A DNA stretch of 64,000 bases from Nostoc sp. KVJ3 (GCF_026127265.1 NZ_WWFG01000002.1:2976001-3040000); one strand, 5' to 3'; shown: positions 17,687-25,873, numbered from the stretch's first letter. Translations and numbers: made by a program. Notes: generated from the sequence alone by a model not told the origin.

Positions 17687-19009
17687 CTACTTGGGGGTAA
17701 CTTTGTCAATTACCTTGATTTTGCCATCGTCCCCTACTGTCCAAACGTCATATACACCGATGACATCGCCGTTAGCATCAACATCTACGTTGCCGCTAGC
17801 TCCCTGGTAGTTAATCTTTTTACCATCTTTAAGCAACTTCAGTCCCTCGCAGACATCGGTAACTTCTGTGCCAGGGCCATCGGCGACTTCACGGATTTTG
17901 CTGGCTATACCAACACCTGTATTTTCTTTAGCAGCTTGTGCTGCCAATGTCAACAACGCAGCTGCATCCCAAGCTTGAGGAGCATATTCTCCTGGTTCAC
18001 TACCCTTTTTATCCTTCCACAGTTTGTTGAAAGCTTCTAGTGCTTTGCCATCGGAACCGGGTACTGTACCGATCGCTCCAGTTAAAATATATTTACCATC
18101 ACTGCCTTTGCCAACTTGTTCTGGAAAAGTCGGTGATTTCACGCCATCTGTAAGTAGAATTTGCACTCCCTTAGATACACCTTGCTGATAGGCAGCTTTC
18201 AAGAACAGACTGCCAGTTTCAGCGTAAAGTACAGCCAGGACTGCATCTGGTTTACCAGCAAAAGCAGCCGCCGCTTCTGTATCAAATGTCTGCGCTTTTG
18301 GGTCGTAGCGGACAGGCTTATCTTTATTAACGATGGTTCCACCCAATTTTTCAAAAGTTTGCACAAATGCTTTTTCAAAGCCAACGCCATAGTCGTTATT
18401 AATCACGACTGTAGAAACTCGCTTGAAACCTTTTTTTCTGGCAAGTTGAGCCAATGCTAGTGCTTGGTAAGTATCAGGGGGAGCAGTACGCGCCCAAAAG
18501 CCTTTAAAGTCGCCTTTTTGTGCCTTCTCAGTAAACACGGGACTGGTACTACCGGGGGAAACCAGCATGACTTTATTCGGCGTAGCAATGGAGACTGCTG
18601 CACTAGAAACGCTACTAGCAAAGGAACCAACTACACCTGCTACTTTATCTAAAGTTGCTAGTTTGGTCATACCGGCAGCACCAGCTTTCGGATCGGTTTG
18701 GTCGTCTACTTGCACCAAGGTAACTGGTTCGCCATTCACCCCACCACAACCGTTGACTGTATCGACGAGTAAAGGGACAGAACCTAACATCTGCTGTCCG
18801 ACAGAGGCCAAATCCCCTGTCGTCGGTAGCAGGGAACCAATTTTTAGCCCTTTAGCACTGCTTGTTGTAGTTGAGTTTGCTGCTGGGGTAGCGGAACTTC
18901 CGTTGGTAGCTGTAACATTGGGGGTACTGGTATCACCACAAGCCCCAACTAAAAACCCAGTTGCGATGGTAGCTAAACTGAAGGTTAAGGCGGCGCTAAT
19001 TTTTTTCAT
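17687..19009 (-). CDS. ABC transporter substrate-binding lipoprotein, branched-chain/neutral amino acid type
   Basis: The 440-residue protein has a lipoprotein signal with lipobox VGAC (Cys24), a Thr/Ser/Asn-rich linker, then a type I periplasmic-binding fold (LKIGSLLPTTGDLASVGQQMLGSVPLLVDTVN; GVVGSFASSVSSAA; STVVINNDYGVGFEKAF). It is of the LivK/UrtA/NatB superfamily that delivers amino acids, urea or similar compounds to an ABC permease. The length and the GLKIGSLLPTTGDLA start resemble NatB, the neutral amino acid binding protein of Anabaena. No permease or ATPase genes are adjacent, so the ligand is uncertain. Confidence 0.85.
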   Translation of the reverse strand: MKKISAALTFSLATIATGFLVGACGDTSTPNVTATNGSSATPAANSTTTSSAKGLKIGSLLPTTGDLASVGQQMLGSVPLLVDTVNGCGGVNGEPVTLVQVDDQTDPKAGAAGMTKLATLDKVAGVVGSFASSVSSAAVSIATPNKVMLVSPGSTSPVFTEKAQKGDFKGFWARTAPPDTYQALALAQLARKKGFKRVSTVVINNDYGVGFEKAFVQTFEKLGGTIVNKDKPVRYDPKAQTFDTEAAAAFAGKPDAVLAVLYAETGSLFLKAAYQQGVSKGVQILLTDGVKSPTFPEQVGKGSDGKYILTGAIGTVPGSDGKALEAFNKLWKDKKGSEPGEYAPQAWDAAALLTLAAQAAKENTGVGIASKIREVADGPGTEVTDVCEGLKLLKDGKKINYQGASGNVDVDANGDVIGVYDVWTVGDDGKIKVIDKVTPK

Positions 19010-19202
19010 AAATCACTTTCACTCCTCAAACATTTAGGAGCCTAAAATTAAGATTCAAACTAAGTTTGTAAGTTAGTTGGATCTTACCAAGACTCCAAAG
19101 GATAAATCATATCATCCATCTTTGGGGGTAGAAGTGTTTAAGCTTATATTATTTTTTACTTTAGTACACAGAATATAATTCCGTGTACTAAAAGCTGGAA
19201 AA

Positions 19203-19294
19203 CGGAGAGGGAGGGATTCGAACCCTCGGTACGGAGTTGCCTGCCGTACAACAGATTAGCAATCTGCCGCTTTCGACCACTCAGCCACCTCTCC
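19203..19294 (-). tRNA. tRNA-Ser(GCT)
   Basis: A normal class II tRNA with acceptor GGAGAGG/CCTCTCC, anticodon loop TTGCTAA on stem CAGAT/ATCTG, a long variable arm and a TTCGAAT T-loop. It stands alone. A second, divergent tRNA-Ser(GCT) occurs in the array at 26297. Confidence 0.95.
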
Positions 19295-19418
19295 ATGACT
19301 CACGAATATCAATGTTACCAGACTCGTTGGGAAGAGTCAATAGTTATTTTTAATTGGGCATTGGGTATTAATCATTGGTCGTTAGTTATTTGCTAATGAC
19401 TAACGACTAATGACAAAT

Positions 19419-20351
19419 TCAAAGAACTTGCGATCGCATCCAAGCTAAGGGTAAGGTGCGTAACTTTTTCCACTGGGGAACGAAAGCCCGTTTACTGAAC
19501 ACATCATAATCGTTCCGTTCAATGACCTCCAAAATTTGGCCGTACAGCATTGATGCTGCCCACACTGGCCAACGGGCATCGGATGCTAAATAAGTAATTC
19601 CCTGGTCTGAGATGGTATAAAATTGGCGAGCCCGTTCAATTTGAAAGCGCATCAATGCCCGCCAACGATCATCTACCACCCCTTTGAAGAAATCTTGCTC
19701 GGTGTAGTTGAATTTTTCCAAGTCCTCAAGGGGAATGTAGATTCGCCCCCTTTTGGCATCTTCTCCCACATCCCGCAGGATGTTGGTGAGTTGATTGGCA
19801 ATTCCTAGAGCGATCGCTTCTTTTGTGGGAAGATATGGTTGTTTGTTCTGATGCCACGGAGCCGTAAATATGGTGCTATCCATACCCATAACTGCTGTTG
19901 ACATTAAGCCAACAGTGCCAGCAACGCGGTAACAGTAGAGGTATAAGTCCTCAAAGGTTTCATAACGACTGCGATATAAGTCCATACGCTGACCGGCAAT
20001 CATATCCCGAAAGGGCTGAATGTCCATCGGAAAGCGCTGGAGGGTATCAGCTAAAGCGACATCGTAATTTTCTAATGGTTGTCCCGCAAAAATCGATTCC
20101 AGCTGCTGTTCCCATAGGTCTAGGGTTTCTGGCGTGGTAATAGCAGATGCGGGCCCATCCACCAATTCATCTGTACGGCGACACCAAGCGTAAATTGACC
20201 AAATAGATTGACGTTTTACCGGACTCATGAGCAAAGTACCCAGGTAAAAAGTCTTGGCATACTTTGCTGTGAGATGTCGGCAAAGTTTGTATGACTCGTC
20301 TACAGAGACCAGCGTTTTCATGCGCGTGGGGGAATCAGGCAGTTGCAGCAT
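19419..20351 (-). CDS. crtB: phytoene synthase
   Basis: The 310-residue protein has both aspartate-rich motifs of phytoene/squalene synthases: DELVD at 61-65 and DVGED near residue 203, plus YCYRVAGTVG. It condenses two geranylgeranyl diphosphates to 15-cis-phytoene, the first committed step of carotenoid synthesis, in a Mg2+-dependent reaction at the membrane. It overlaps the 3' end of the phytoene desaturase gene by 17 bases, the standard pds-crtB operon of cyanobacteria. Its translation is probably coupled to that of the desaturase. Confidence 0.96.
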   Translation of the reverse strand: MLQLPDSPTRMKTLVSVDESYKLCRHLTAKYAKTFYLGTLLMSPVKRQSIWSIYAWCRRTDELVDGPASAITTPETLDLWEQQLESIFAGQPLENYDVALADTLQRFPMDIQPFRDMIAGQRMDLYRSRYETFEDLYLYCYRVAGTVGLMSTAVMGMDSTIFTAPWHQNKQPYLPTKEAIALGIANQLTNILRDVGEDAKRGRIYIPLEDLEKFNYTEQDFFKGVVDDRWRALMRFQIERARQFYTISDQGITYLASDARWPVWAASMLYGQILEVIERNDYDVFSKRAFVPQWKKLRTLPLAWMRSQVL

Positions 20352-21774
20352 TCGTTGCGGGCGGTCGGGTGAGCGTTTGCAGGTTTGAGGAATTTGCTAC
20401 CGGGAGAGCCTCAGAAATTGCCTGCGCTGTCAGCTTACCAGAAAGTACGGCACCTTCCATACTGCCTAAGTAGCGTTGCATAGTATAACTTCCGGCGAGA
20501 TAGAAGTTGGCAATGGGCGTAACTTGTGCGGGACGGTACTGTTGACGACCAGGGGTCGCTTTGTAAACTGAACGCGGCGTTTTCACCACATGAGATTTCA
20601 GCAATGTTGCTGGATTGTCTCCCCCAAAGTGGTCTGGGAAAAGTTTTTCCAACTCAGCAAGCGTTGCAGTGACAATCTCCTCATCGGATTTGGCAATCCA
20701 ATCTTTTGCCGGAGCTAGAACTAATTCCAGCATTGAGCGATTGGGGTTGGCGTATTCACGGCAGGTATTGCTCATATCAGCATAAACGCTTAGGAGGGGC
20801 GATCGCGAAAAAAGTAGGTGATCAATTTCTGTAAGTTTCCGATCAAACCACAGATGCAGGTTAATCACTGGTACTCCTTCCAAACCTTCTAGCTTTTGAA
20901 AAAACTCCATCAGCTTCCAAGGTTTAGGTAACATGACTTTCAAAGGGTCAACTGAAATGGCAGATACATAGGCATCAGCCGTCACAACTTCATCTTCTGC
21001 GCCATTTAACCCTCTAATCAAGTATCCCTTCACCGTGCCATCGGCGTTGAGTAAAATTTCTTTCAAAGGGGCATTTAACCGCACCTCTCCACCGCGTTCT
21101 GTGATGTAATCTACGATGGGGCTGCATAGACGTTCTGTGGGAGAACCATCCAAAAATGCAATCTTTGAGCCATATCGTTCTTGCAGAAAGCGATTCAGTG
21201 CAGTTAAGAGAATCGTTGCTGAAACTTCATCAGGATTGATAAAGGTGAGGGCTTTACATGCGGCGATAAAAACGTCACTTGTTACCCGCTCGTCTACACC
21301 TTGCCTTTTTAACCAATCTAAGAAGCTGTATTTATCCATCTCTTCAACATACTTTTGACCCCGAACCACTGCGGGAAGTAGTCCAACTGCAAATCGAATC
21401 TTTTGCTCCCAAGTCAACATGTCTTTGTTGCGGAGAATCGATGCAATGACGTTGAAAGGCGATGGAATATCTGGAACATCAAAACGTGAGAGTGTCCCAG
21501 GTTTGTCTGGTTGATTGAAAATGAGTGTATGCTCTTTCCACTGGAGTCTATCTTCAATGCCCAACTCCTTGAGCAATTGGAGCATATTCGGATATGCCCC
21601 AAAGAAGGCGTGTAAACCGGTTTCGTACCAGTCGCCGTCAGAGTCTTTCCACGCCGCAACCAGACCACCCAGTACGTCCCGGCTTTCCAAGACAATGGGA
21701 GTATGACCTGCGTCCGTGAGATATTTCGCGCAGGAAAGTCCTGCTAGACCAGCACCCGCGATCGCTACTCGCAT
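20335..21774 (-). CDS. pds: 15-cis-phytoene desaturase (plant/cyanobacterial type)
   Basis: The 479-residue protein starts MRVAIAGAGLAGLSCAKYL, an FAD-binding dinucleotide fold, followed by VLESRDVLGG. It has the plant-type signatures GLHAFFGAYPN and FYLAGSYTMQRYLGSMEGAVLSG. It introduces two double bonds into phytoene to give zeta-carotene, using plastoquinone as acceptor. The gene is also named crtP. crtB follows with an overlap. The C-terminal 25 residues (SSNLQTLTRPPATNAATA) are non-conserved. Confidence 0.95.
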   Translation of the reverse strand: MRVAIAGAGLAGLSCAKYLTDAGHTPIVLESRDVLGGLVAAWKDSDGDWYETGLHAFFGAYPNMLQLLKELGIEDRLQWKEHTLIFNQPDKPGTLSRFDVPDIPSPFNVIASILRNKDMLTWEQKIRFAVGLLPAVVRGQKYVEEMDKYSFLDWLKRQGVDERVTSDVFIAACKALTFINPDEVSATILLTALNRFLQERYGSKIAFLDGSPTERLCSPIVDYITERGGEVRLNAPLKEILLNADGTVKGYLIRGLNGAEDEVVTADAYVSAISVDPLKVMLPKPWKLMEFFQKLEGLEGVPVINLHLWFDRKLTEIDHLLFSRSPLLSVYADMSNTCREYANPNRSMLELVLAPAKDWIAKSDEEIVTATLAELEKLFPDHFGGDNPATLLKSHVVKTPRSVYKATPGRQQYRPAQVTPIANFYLAGSYTMQRYLGSMEGAVLSGKLTAQAISEALPVANSSNLQTLTRPPATNAATA

Positions 21775-22135
21775 TTAACCTTAATGCCCTTCAATATTTC
21801 TTAATGGTTTTATCGTTCTCATTATACGTTGCAATCCGTTACATTTGGCAGTTGTTGTGCGATCGCTTCCCCAAAAAACTTTTGCCCAAGGGAATTTTAC
21901 CTTAGCACACCTACCTAACAAAATTACCAATACCCTTGTTAACAATAGGTTTTGGCGAATATTTTATCTAAATTTACGTGTAGTAAATTTCAGGAAATCA
22001 AAGTAATTCCTTTGACTTAAAATATCTAATATCAAAAGTAGTTGATTTCTTTTCAAATCTGTGTATCTAATCTGAGAAAATATCTATTGTAATGGTTATA
22101 GACTGCTATTAAAAAACTCAGTTAGGTAAAAAATT
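21775..22135. other. divergent intergenic region, no defined element
   Basis: This AT-rich gap separates pds (minus) from nagZ (plus) and should hold both promoters. I see one HIP1-like site but no hairpin, repeat or convincing promoter boxes. Confidence 0.4.
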
Positions 22136-23224
22136 ATGAGTGGATCGCAGGAGCTAAAACGCTTTGGACATCACCTGATTCTAGGGATTTCTGGTACGAC
22201 ATTAAGCGATGATGATAAACGCGCCCTCAGTGAATTAAAGCCGATTGGGGTGATATTTTTTGCTAAAAACTTTTTGGATGGCACTTCATATCAAGTTTGG
22301 CTAGAAAGCTTCAAGGATTTAAACAGCCAGATACGAGAATACGCTGAACGTGATTCGATGTTTATAACTCTGGATCATGAAGGAGGCCGTGTCATTCGCA
22401 CACCATTACCGATTACGCGATTTCCTCATGCATTGTTGCTGCGATCGCACGCCCGTGAAGTAGCAAAAGCCACAGCATTAGAACTAAAATCATTGGGCAT
22501 CAACTTATCTTGGGCACCTGTAGCAGATGTTTTTTCCCATCCCAACAATCCTGTGATTGGCCCTCGCGCCTTTGGTAACACTCCCGAAATCGCCACAAAA
22601 TATGCCCGTGACTACTACCTTGGACTTCAAGAATCAGGAATTTTGGGATGCGCCAAACATTTCCCCGGTCATGGAGACACCAGCAAAGACTCTCACATTG
22701 AGCTACCAATACTAAATTTAACTTTAGAAGACCTGCGACTTCGAGAACTCATACCTTTCAGAGCTTTAATTGAAGTACAGATCCCTTTAATTATGACTGC
22801 CCATATCTTATTTCCCAGAATAGATCCTGATGTGCCAGCAACCCTTTCCCAGGCTATCCTCAAAACCATACTCAGAGAGGAACTTGGCTTTAAAGGAGTA
22901 GTTGTATCTGACGACTTGGATATGAAAGCGATTTCAGATATGTTTATGAAAGCTGGTACTGTAGCGCGATCGCTTCATGCAGGTTGCGACCTGTTTATTG
23001 TCTCACGCAATATCAATTCATCATCTCTTGAAAGAACTTATCAGATTGCTGAAGATTTCGTCCAATCCCTCAGCAAGGGTAGTTTAGACGAATCAGTAGT
23101 GGAAGCAGCCAGAGAAAGAATTGATAAACTACTGGCAATAACACCGCAATATCCCGTAAATGCTCTGGATAAAGACATATTATTGCAACATGCTCAACTA
23201 GCGATCGCTAGTTCCTATCCATAA
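22136..23224 (+). CDS. nagZ: beta-N-acetylhexosaminidase, glycoside hydrolase family 3 (NagZ-like)
   Basis: The 362-residue protein is a GH3 N-terminal TIM barrel with the NagZ signature KHFPGHGDTSKDSH (from residue 174; its His is the general acid/base) and the nucleophile Asp in VVVSDDLDMKA (259-260). LDHEGGRV is also typical. NagZ removes N-acetylglucosamine from muropeptides during cell-wall recycling in the cytosol. No signal peptide is present. The gene converges on the tRNA array, whose last gene ends about 100 bases downstream. Confidence 0.88.
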   Translation: MSGSQELKRFGHHLILGISGTTLSDDDKRALSELKPIGVIFFAKNFLDGTSYQVWLESFKDLNSQIREYAERDSMFITLDHEGGRVIRTPLPITRFPHALLLRSHAREVAKATALELKSLGINLSWAPVADVFSHPNNPVIGPRAFGNTPEIATKYARDYYLGLQESGILGCAKHFPGHGDTSKDSHIELPILNLTLEDLRLRELIPFRALIEVQIPLIMTAHILFPRIDPDVPATLSQAILKTILREELGFKGVVVSDDLDMKAISDMFMKAGTVARSLHAGCDLFIVSRNINSSSLERTYQIAEDFVQSLSKGSLDESVVEAARERIDKLLAITPQYPVNALDKDILLQHAQLAIASSYP

Positions 23225-23325
23225 CCCAACGTGCATTCAAATTGCATATTAGCAATTGCCAAAAGTCTAGCTAAAATTGCATTTCTTAATTTTTAATTCT
23301 TAATTTTAAATTTTTAATTCTTTAG

Positions 23326-23396
23326 TGGGTGGTATAGGGGTCGAACCTATTTCTGCGAGTTAAAAGCTCGCTGCACAGCCGGTATGCCAACCACCC
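23326..23396 (-). tRNA. tRNA-Lys(TTT), distal end of the tRNA array
   Basis: Acceptor GGGTGGT/ACCACCC with anticodon loop CTTTTAA on stem GCGAG/CTCGC. The T-loop is TTCGACC. It is the last gene of the array in the direction of transcription. Confidence 0.88.
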
Positions 23397-23415
23397 TAGT
23401 TAATTTAAAGAATGA

Positions 23416-23457
23416 GTTGGTGCGATCGTATTACATCGCAAGCCTTGTAACACCAAC
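23416..23457 (-). other. tRNA-like stem remnant
   Basis: GTTGGTG (23416-23422) pairs with CACCAAC (23451-23457), a 7-base stem like an acceptor, but only 28 bases lie between. It sits in line with the array and may be what remains of a deleted tRNA gene. Confidence 0.35.
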
Positions 23458-23470
23458 ACTAGATATAAAT

Positions 23471-23541
23471 CCACCAGGGAGGTACTGCCCCTCCTATTTC
23501 TGTGTTATCAGCACAGCGCCTCGCTTTTCGGCTCCAGGTGG
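23471..23541 (-). tRNA. tRNA-Ile(GAT), T-loop degenerate
   Basis: The anticodon arm CTGTG-CTGATAA-CACAG is intact and reads Ile GAT. The T-arm stem GGAGG/CCTCC is intact, but its loop is GGCAGTA instead of TTCRANN, and the acceptor has a T-T mismatch at pair 6. It may be a pseudogene. Confidence 0.6.
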
Positions 23542-23547
23542 AAAAAG

Positions 23548-23630
23548 AGGAAGATGGAGGAATCGAACCCCTACAGTTGCCCATACCCTGGTTTTCAAGA
23601 CCAGTTGCCGTCCATTCAGCGGCATCTTCC
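23548..23630 (-). tRNA. tRNA-Ser(TGA)
   Basis: Acceptor GGAAGAT/ATCTTCC, anticodon loop CTTGAAA on stem CTGGT/ACCAG, an extended variable region and T-loop TTCGATT. A plausible class II serine tRNA. Confidence 0.88.
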
Positions 23631-23638
23631 ATTGAGGG

Positions 23639-23712
23639 GCGTCTGACGGGACTTGAACCCGCTATGACTGGTTCCACAAACCAGCGCCTCGACCACTTTG
23701 GCTTCAGATACC
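23639..23712 (-). tRNA. tRNA-His(GTG)
   Basis: Anticodon arm CTGGT-TTGTGGA-ACCAG gives GTG. T-loop TTCAAGT. The acceptor GGTATCT/AGACGCC has one mismatch, and no extra encoded G at position -1 is evident. Confidence 0.8.
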
Positions 23713-23717
23713 ATCAG

Positions 23718-23791
23718 TGGAATCAATAGGAATTGAACCCATAACCTCCTGCTTGCAAGGCAGGCGCTCTATCCATTTGAGCTATGACCCC
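23718..23791 (-). tRNA. tRNA-Ala(TGC)
   Basis: Acceptor GGGGTCA/TGATTCC with G-T pairs, D-stem GCTC/GAGC, anticodon arm CCTGC-CTTGCAA-GCAGG and discriminator A. The T-loop is TTCAATT. Confidence 0.88.
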
Positions 23792-23799
23792 ATATTTGG

Positions 23800-23873
23800 T
23801 GGATACTGGTCGGAATCGAACCGACAACCTTCTAACAGCCAGTTAGACGCTTTACCAATTAAGCTACAGACCC
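23800..23873 (-). tRNA. tRNA with GGC (Ala) anticodon on an Asn-like arm, atypical
   Basis: The anticodon arm is TCTAA-CTGGCTG-TTAGA, so the anticodon would be GGC (Ala). Position 37 is T, where a purine is nearly universal. The stem resembles tRNA-Asn and the acceptor (GGGTCTG) has two mismatches. It is either recently mutated or decayed. Confidence 0.6.
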
Positions 23874-23879
23874 ATTAGG

Positions 23880-23953
23880 CGGGAGTGGTAGGACTTAAAC
23901 CCACAACTTTCAAGGTAGAAACTTGAAGCTCTATTCAATTGAGCTACACTCCC
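23880..23953 (-). tRNA. tRNA-Arg(TCT)
   Basis: Acceptor GGGAGTG/CACTCCC, anticodon arm TCAAG-TTTCTAC-CTTGA. The T-loop is TTTAAGT, with T in place of the conserved C56. Confidence 0.78.
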
Positions 23954-23962
23954 AAGATTTGG

Positions 23963-24035
23963 TAGTCCTGGCAGGAATCGAACCCGCAACATTCTTCTTG
24001 TAAGGAAGACACTCTACCAATTGAGCTACAGGACT
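23963..24035 (-). tRNA. tRNA-Val(TAC)
   Basis: Acceptor AGTCCTG/CAGGACT, D-stem GCTC, anticodon arm TCTTC-CTTACAA-GAAGA, T-loop TTCGATT, discriminator A. All arms are intact. Confidence 0.9.
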
Positions 24036-24040
24036 ACGCA

Positions 24041-24112
24041 AGCGAGTGGCGAGACTTGAACTCACGCACTGAGTATGGCGTACTCAGATGCTACCGATTA
24101 CATCACACCCGC
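24041..24112 (-). tRNA. tRNA-Gly(GCC) with C at position 33
   Basis: Acceptor GCGGGTG/CACTCGC, anticodon arm TGAGT-ACGCCAT-ACTCA. Position 33 is C instead of the near-universal T, and A32 could pair with T38, which would tighten the loop. Confidence 0.75.
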
Positions 24113-24122
24113 AAGTTTTTAA

Positions 24123-24193
24123 AGCGGATAACGAGACTTGAACTCGTGCCTAGAGTTTGGAAGACTCGAATGCTACCTTTACACCATATCCGC
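24123..24193 (-). tRNA. tRNA-Gly(TCC)
   Basis: Acceptor GCGGATA/TATCCGC, anticodon arm CGAGT-CTTCCAA-ACTCT with one mismatch, T-loop TTCAAGT. It lies 55 bases downstream of the PARG gene. Confidence 0.85.
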
Positions 24194-24247
24194 ACTATTT
24201 AAAATCCAATATTATTTTTAGAGGTTGCTATTCGTTAGGAAAAATCT

Positions 24248-25114
24248 TTATGAATTCGAGGGAAATCGCTTTTGAAATTCTGCGAAAATCCTGCTTTCTT
24301 TGCTCGAATCGAGAACCGAAAATAGAACGCTTTTAAATTTACCCCAAAATTGACCATTCGCTAATAAGAAGTCTGCAAACATCTGAGCAACCATTGATGG
24401 ATCGTTCCTAAAAACACCGCATCCCCAAGCTCCTAAAATTAAGGCATCGCAACCTTTAGAAGCAGCCAGAGATAATAATTTTTCACCGCGTTTATACAAG
24501 ATTTCTCTGATTTTTTCTACACTTTCAGGCTCTTTTCTCCAAATTTGACCAGCATTAGGAGCGGAAGTCGTAATAAAATCGACCAAATAAGCTTCTTCGA
24601 GCAGAGTGCCATCATCTTTTCGGAATACTGGACAACCAGGAGAGTAAATGATGCGATCTGAGTAGAGCAAGGATTTATGAGCGCGATGAAAATCGTAGTA
24701 TTCGCGACATTTCAACAAGCTTTTGTACAGTGCAGAACTGCGTGTTAAGCTTTCTTCTTGAGCATGAGCGCCTTTGATAAATCCACCACCAGGATTTTTA
24801 GCAGAAGCAAAATTGAGAACTCCAATTCTTTCAAATTTCTGCGTAGGCGTAGCCCGTCGTAGACATCGCGCTGTGCGTTCGGCTCCCATAAGTGTTGTCT
24901 CATTTCTCACTGTAAATTCAGTCTTTGCAAATTGAGAATTACCTGAGAGAATATTTCGGGCGATCGCTGAAAGAGTTTCCGGCTCGTAGTATTCCGTCCC
25001 AGCAATACAGGATACTAATTCTCGGCCAATATTAATTTGCTTACCTTCAGGAGAGAAGTAGTGACCGGCTTCGAGAATTTTGAGGGTGTCTTGAGCGATC
25101 GCAATTCGTTTCAT
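24248..25114 (-). CDS. microbial-type poly(ADP-ribose) glycohydrolase, TIGR02452 family
   Basis: The 288-residue protein has the PARG macrodomain signature: LNFASAKNPGGG (residues 100-111) followed by QEESLTRSS (119-127), where the paired Glu residues (120-121) are the catalytic site in bacterial PARGs. It also has the N-terminal RIAIAQDTLKILEAGHY typical of TIGR02452. Such enzymes cleave ribose-ribose bonds of poly(ADP-ribose). The gene sits inside the tRNA array in the same orientation, 52 bases after tRNA-Thr and 55 bases before tRNA-Gly, so it is probably part of the same transcript. Residues 80-93 (RTARCLRRATPTQK) are encoded by a dispersed repeat inserted in frame before the catalytic region. 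Whether this damages the fold is unknown. Confidence 0.85.
   Translation of the reverse strand: MKRIAIAQDTLKILEAGHYFSPEGKQINIGRELVSCIAGTEYYEPETLSAIARNILSGNSQFAKTEFTVRNETTLMGAERTARCLRRATPTQKFERIGVLNFASAKNPGGGFIKGAHAQEESLTRSSALYKSLLKCREYYDFHRAHKSLLYSDRIIYSPGCPVFRKDDGTLLEEAYLVDFITTSAPNAGQIWRKEPESVEKIREILYKRGEKLLSLAASKGCDALILGAWGCGVFRNDPSMVAQMFADFLLANGQFWGKFKSVLFSVLDSSKESRIFAEFQKRFPSNS
24841..24870. repeat. dispersed Nostoc-type repeat inserted in the PARG coding sequence
   Basis: GCGTAGGCGTAGCCCGTCGT and the bases after it match a repeat style common in Nostoc genomes. A related GGCTGCGCCTACGC occurs at 39602-39615. Here it is in frame and adds about a dozen Arg/Thr/Ala-rich residues. Confidence 0.6.
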
Positions 25115-25165
25115 ACTTTTTCATAGGATTTCCTAGTTACAAATTGTCTCACTAATTTCTAGTCA

Positions 25166-25238
25166 AGCTGGTGACAGGAATTGAACCTGCAACCTACTGA
25201 TTACAAGTCAGTTGCTCTGCCAATTGAGCTACACCAGC
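25166..25238 (-). tRNA. tRNA-Thr(TGT)
   Basis: Acceptor GCTGGTG/CACCAGC, anticodon arm ACTGA-CTTGTAA-TCAGT, T-loop TTCAATT. All arms are intact. It is the first tRNA upstream of the PARG gene. Confidence 0.92.
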
Positions 25239-25249
25239 ACTAATCTTGG

Positions 25250-25323
25250 TGATGGGGGCAGGAGTCGAACCTGCTGATGTTCAGGTTATGAGCCTGACGA
25301 GCCACCGTTGCTCTATCCCCGCA
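25250..25323 (-). tRNA. tRNA-Met(CAT), initiator-like
   Basis: The D-arm (AGAGCAACGGTGGCTCG) resembles initiator tRNA and the anticodon loop is CTCATAA. The stem is TCAGG/CCTGA, with only two of the three G-C pairs typical of initiators. The acceptor TGCGGGG is poorly paired in its outer half. Confidence 0.72.
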
Positions 25324-25334
25324 TATTCACCAAA

Positions 25335-25407
25335 TACCCCTGACTGGATTTGAACCAGTAACCTCTTCGTTCTAAGCGAAGCGCCTCTTCCGTTGGGCTA
25401 CAAGGGC
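25335..25407 (-). tRNA. tRNA-Leu(TAG) anticodon on a class I body
   Basis: Acceptor GCCCTTG/CAGGGGT, anticodon arm CTTCG-CTTAGAA-CGAAG (perfect), variable loop of 5 bases, discriminator A. At 73 bases it lacks the long variable arm that bacterial tRNA-Leu normally has. Confidence 0.78.
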
Positions 25408-25411
25408 GAAA

Positions 25412-25473
25412 TCTGAGTGACAGGGATTTGTACCTGCGACCTGGAGTTCACGAAAGTCCTGCGCTACCCCAGA
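25412..25473 (-). tRNA. D-arm-deficient tRNA-like gene, anticodon CGT (Thr)
   Basis: Only 62 bases long. After TCTGGGG-TA the D-arm is reduced to GCGCA. The anticodon arm is GGACT-TTCGTGA-ACTCC. The T-arm GCAGG/CCCTG has loop TACAAAT, with A in place of T55. Probably a degraded tRNA. Confidence 0.5.
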
Positions 25474-25478
25474 TATTT

Positions 25479-25556
<78 letters not shown>

Positions 25557-25561
25557 ATTAG

Positions 25562-25635
25562 TACCCCTGACAGGATTTGAACCTCCAAAATCTGGACTCT
25601 GATTCCAGCACGTATGCCAGTTCCGTCACAGGGGC
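25562..25635 (-). tRNA. tRNA-Leu(CAG) with short variable loop
   Basis: Acceptor GCCCCTG/CAGGGGT, leucine-style long D-arm (ACGGAACTGGCATACGT), anticodon arm CTGGA-ATCAGAG-TCCAG, then only about 5 bases before the T-arm. Length 74 bases, so the class II arm is absent. Confidence 0.72.
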
Positions 25636-25638
25636 ATA

Positions 25639-25711
25639 TCGGGATGGCAGGACTCGAACCTGCGACTCCATGCTCCCAAAGCATGGCTTCTGGCCACTGA
25701 ATTACATCCCG
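25639..25711 (-). tRNA. tRNA-Pro(TGG)
   Basis: Acceptor CGGGATG/CATCCCG, anticodon arm CATGC-TTTGGGA-GCATG, T-loop TTCGAGT, discriminator A. Intact. Confidence 0.9.
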
Positions 25712-25715
25712 TTGG

Positions 25716-25790
25716 TACTCCTGGTGGGAGTCGAACCCACAACCAAACAGATTTTAAGTCTGCCACCTCTTCCAATTGGGCTACAGGAGC
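25716..25790 (-). tRNA. tRNA-Leu(TAA) anticodon on a class I body
   Basis: Acceptor GCTCCTG/CAGGAGT, anticodon arm GCAGA-CTTAAAA-TCTGT, variable loop of about 5 bases, T-loop TTCGACT, discriminator A. Its body resembles those of the TAG and CAA genes, suggesting duplication followed by anticodon change. Confidence 0.78.
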
Positions 25791-25799
25791 AAGTTTTGG

Positions 25800-25873
25800 T
25801 ACTCTTGGTGGGAATTGAACCCACAACATACCGTTTTTGAGACGGCAGCCTCTTCCAGTTGGGCTACAAGAGC
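25800..25873 (-). tRNA. tRNA-Leu(CAA) anticodon on a class I body
   Basis: Acceptor GCTCTTG/CAAGAGT, anticodon arm GCCGT-CTCAAAA-ACGGT, variable loop of 5 bases, T-loop TTCAATT, discriminator A. At 74 bases it has no class II arm. Confidence 0.78.
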
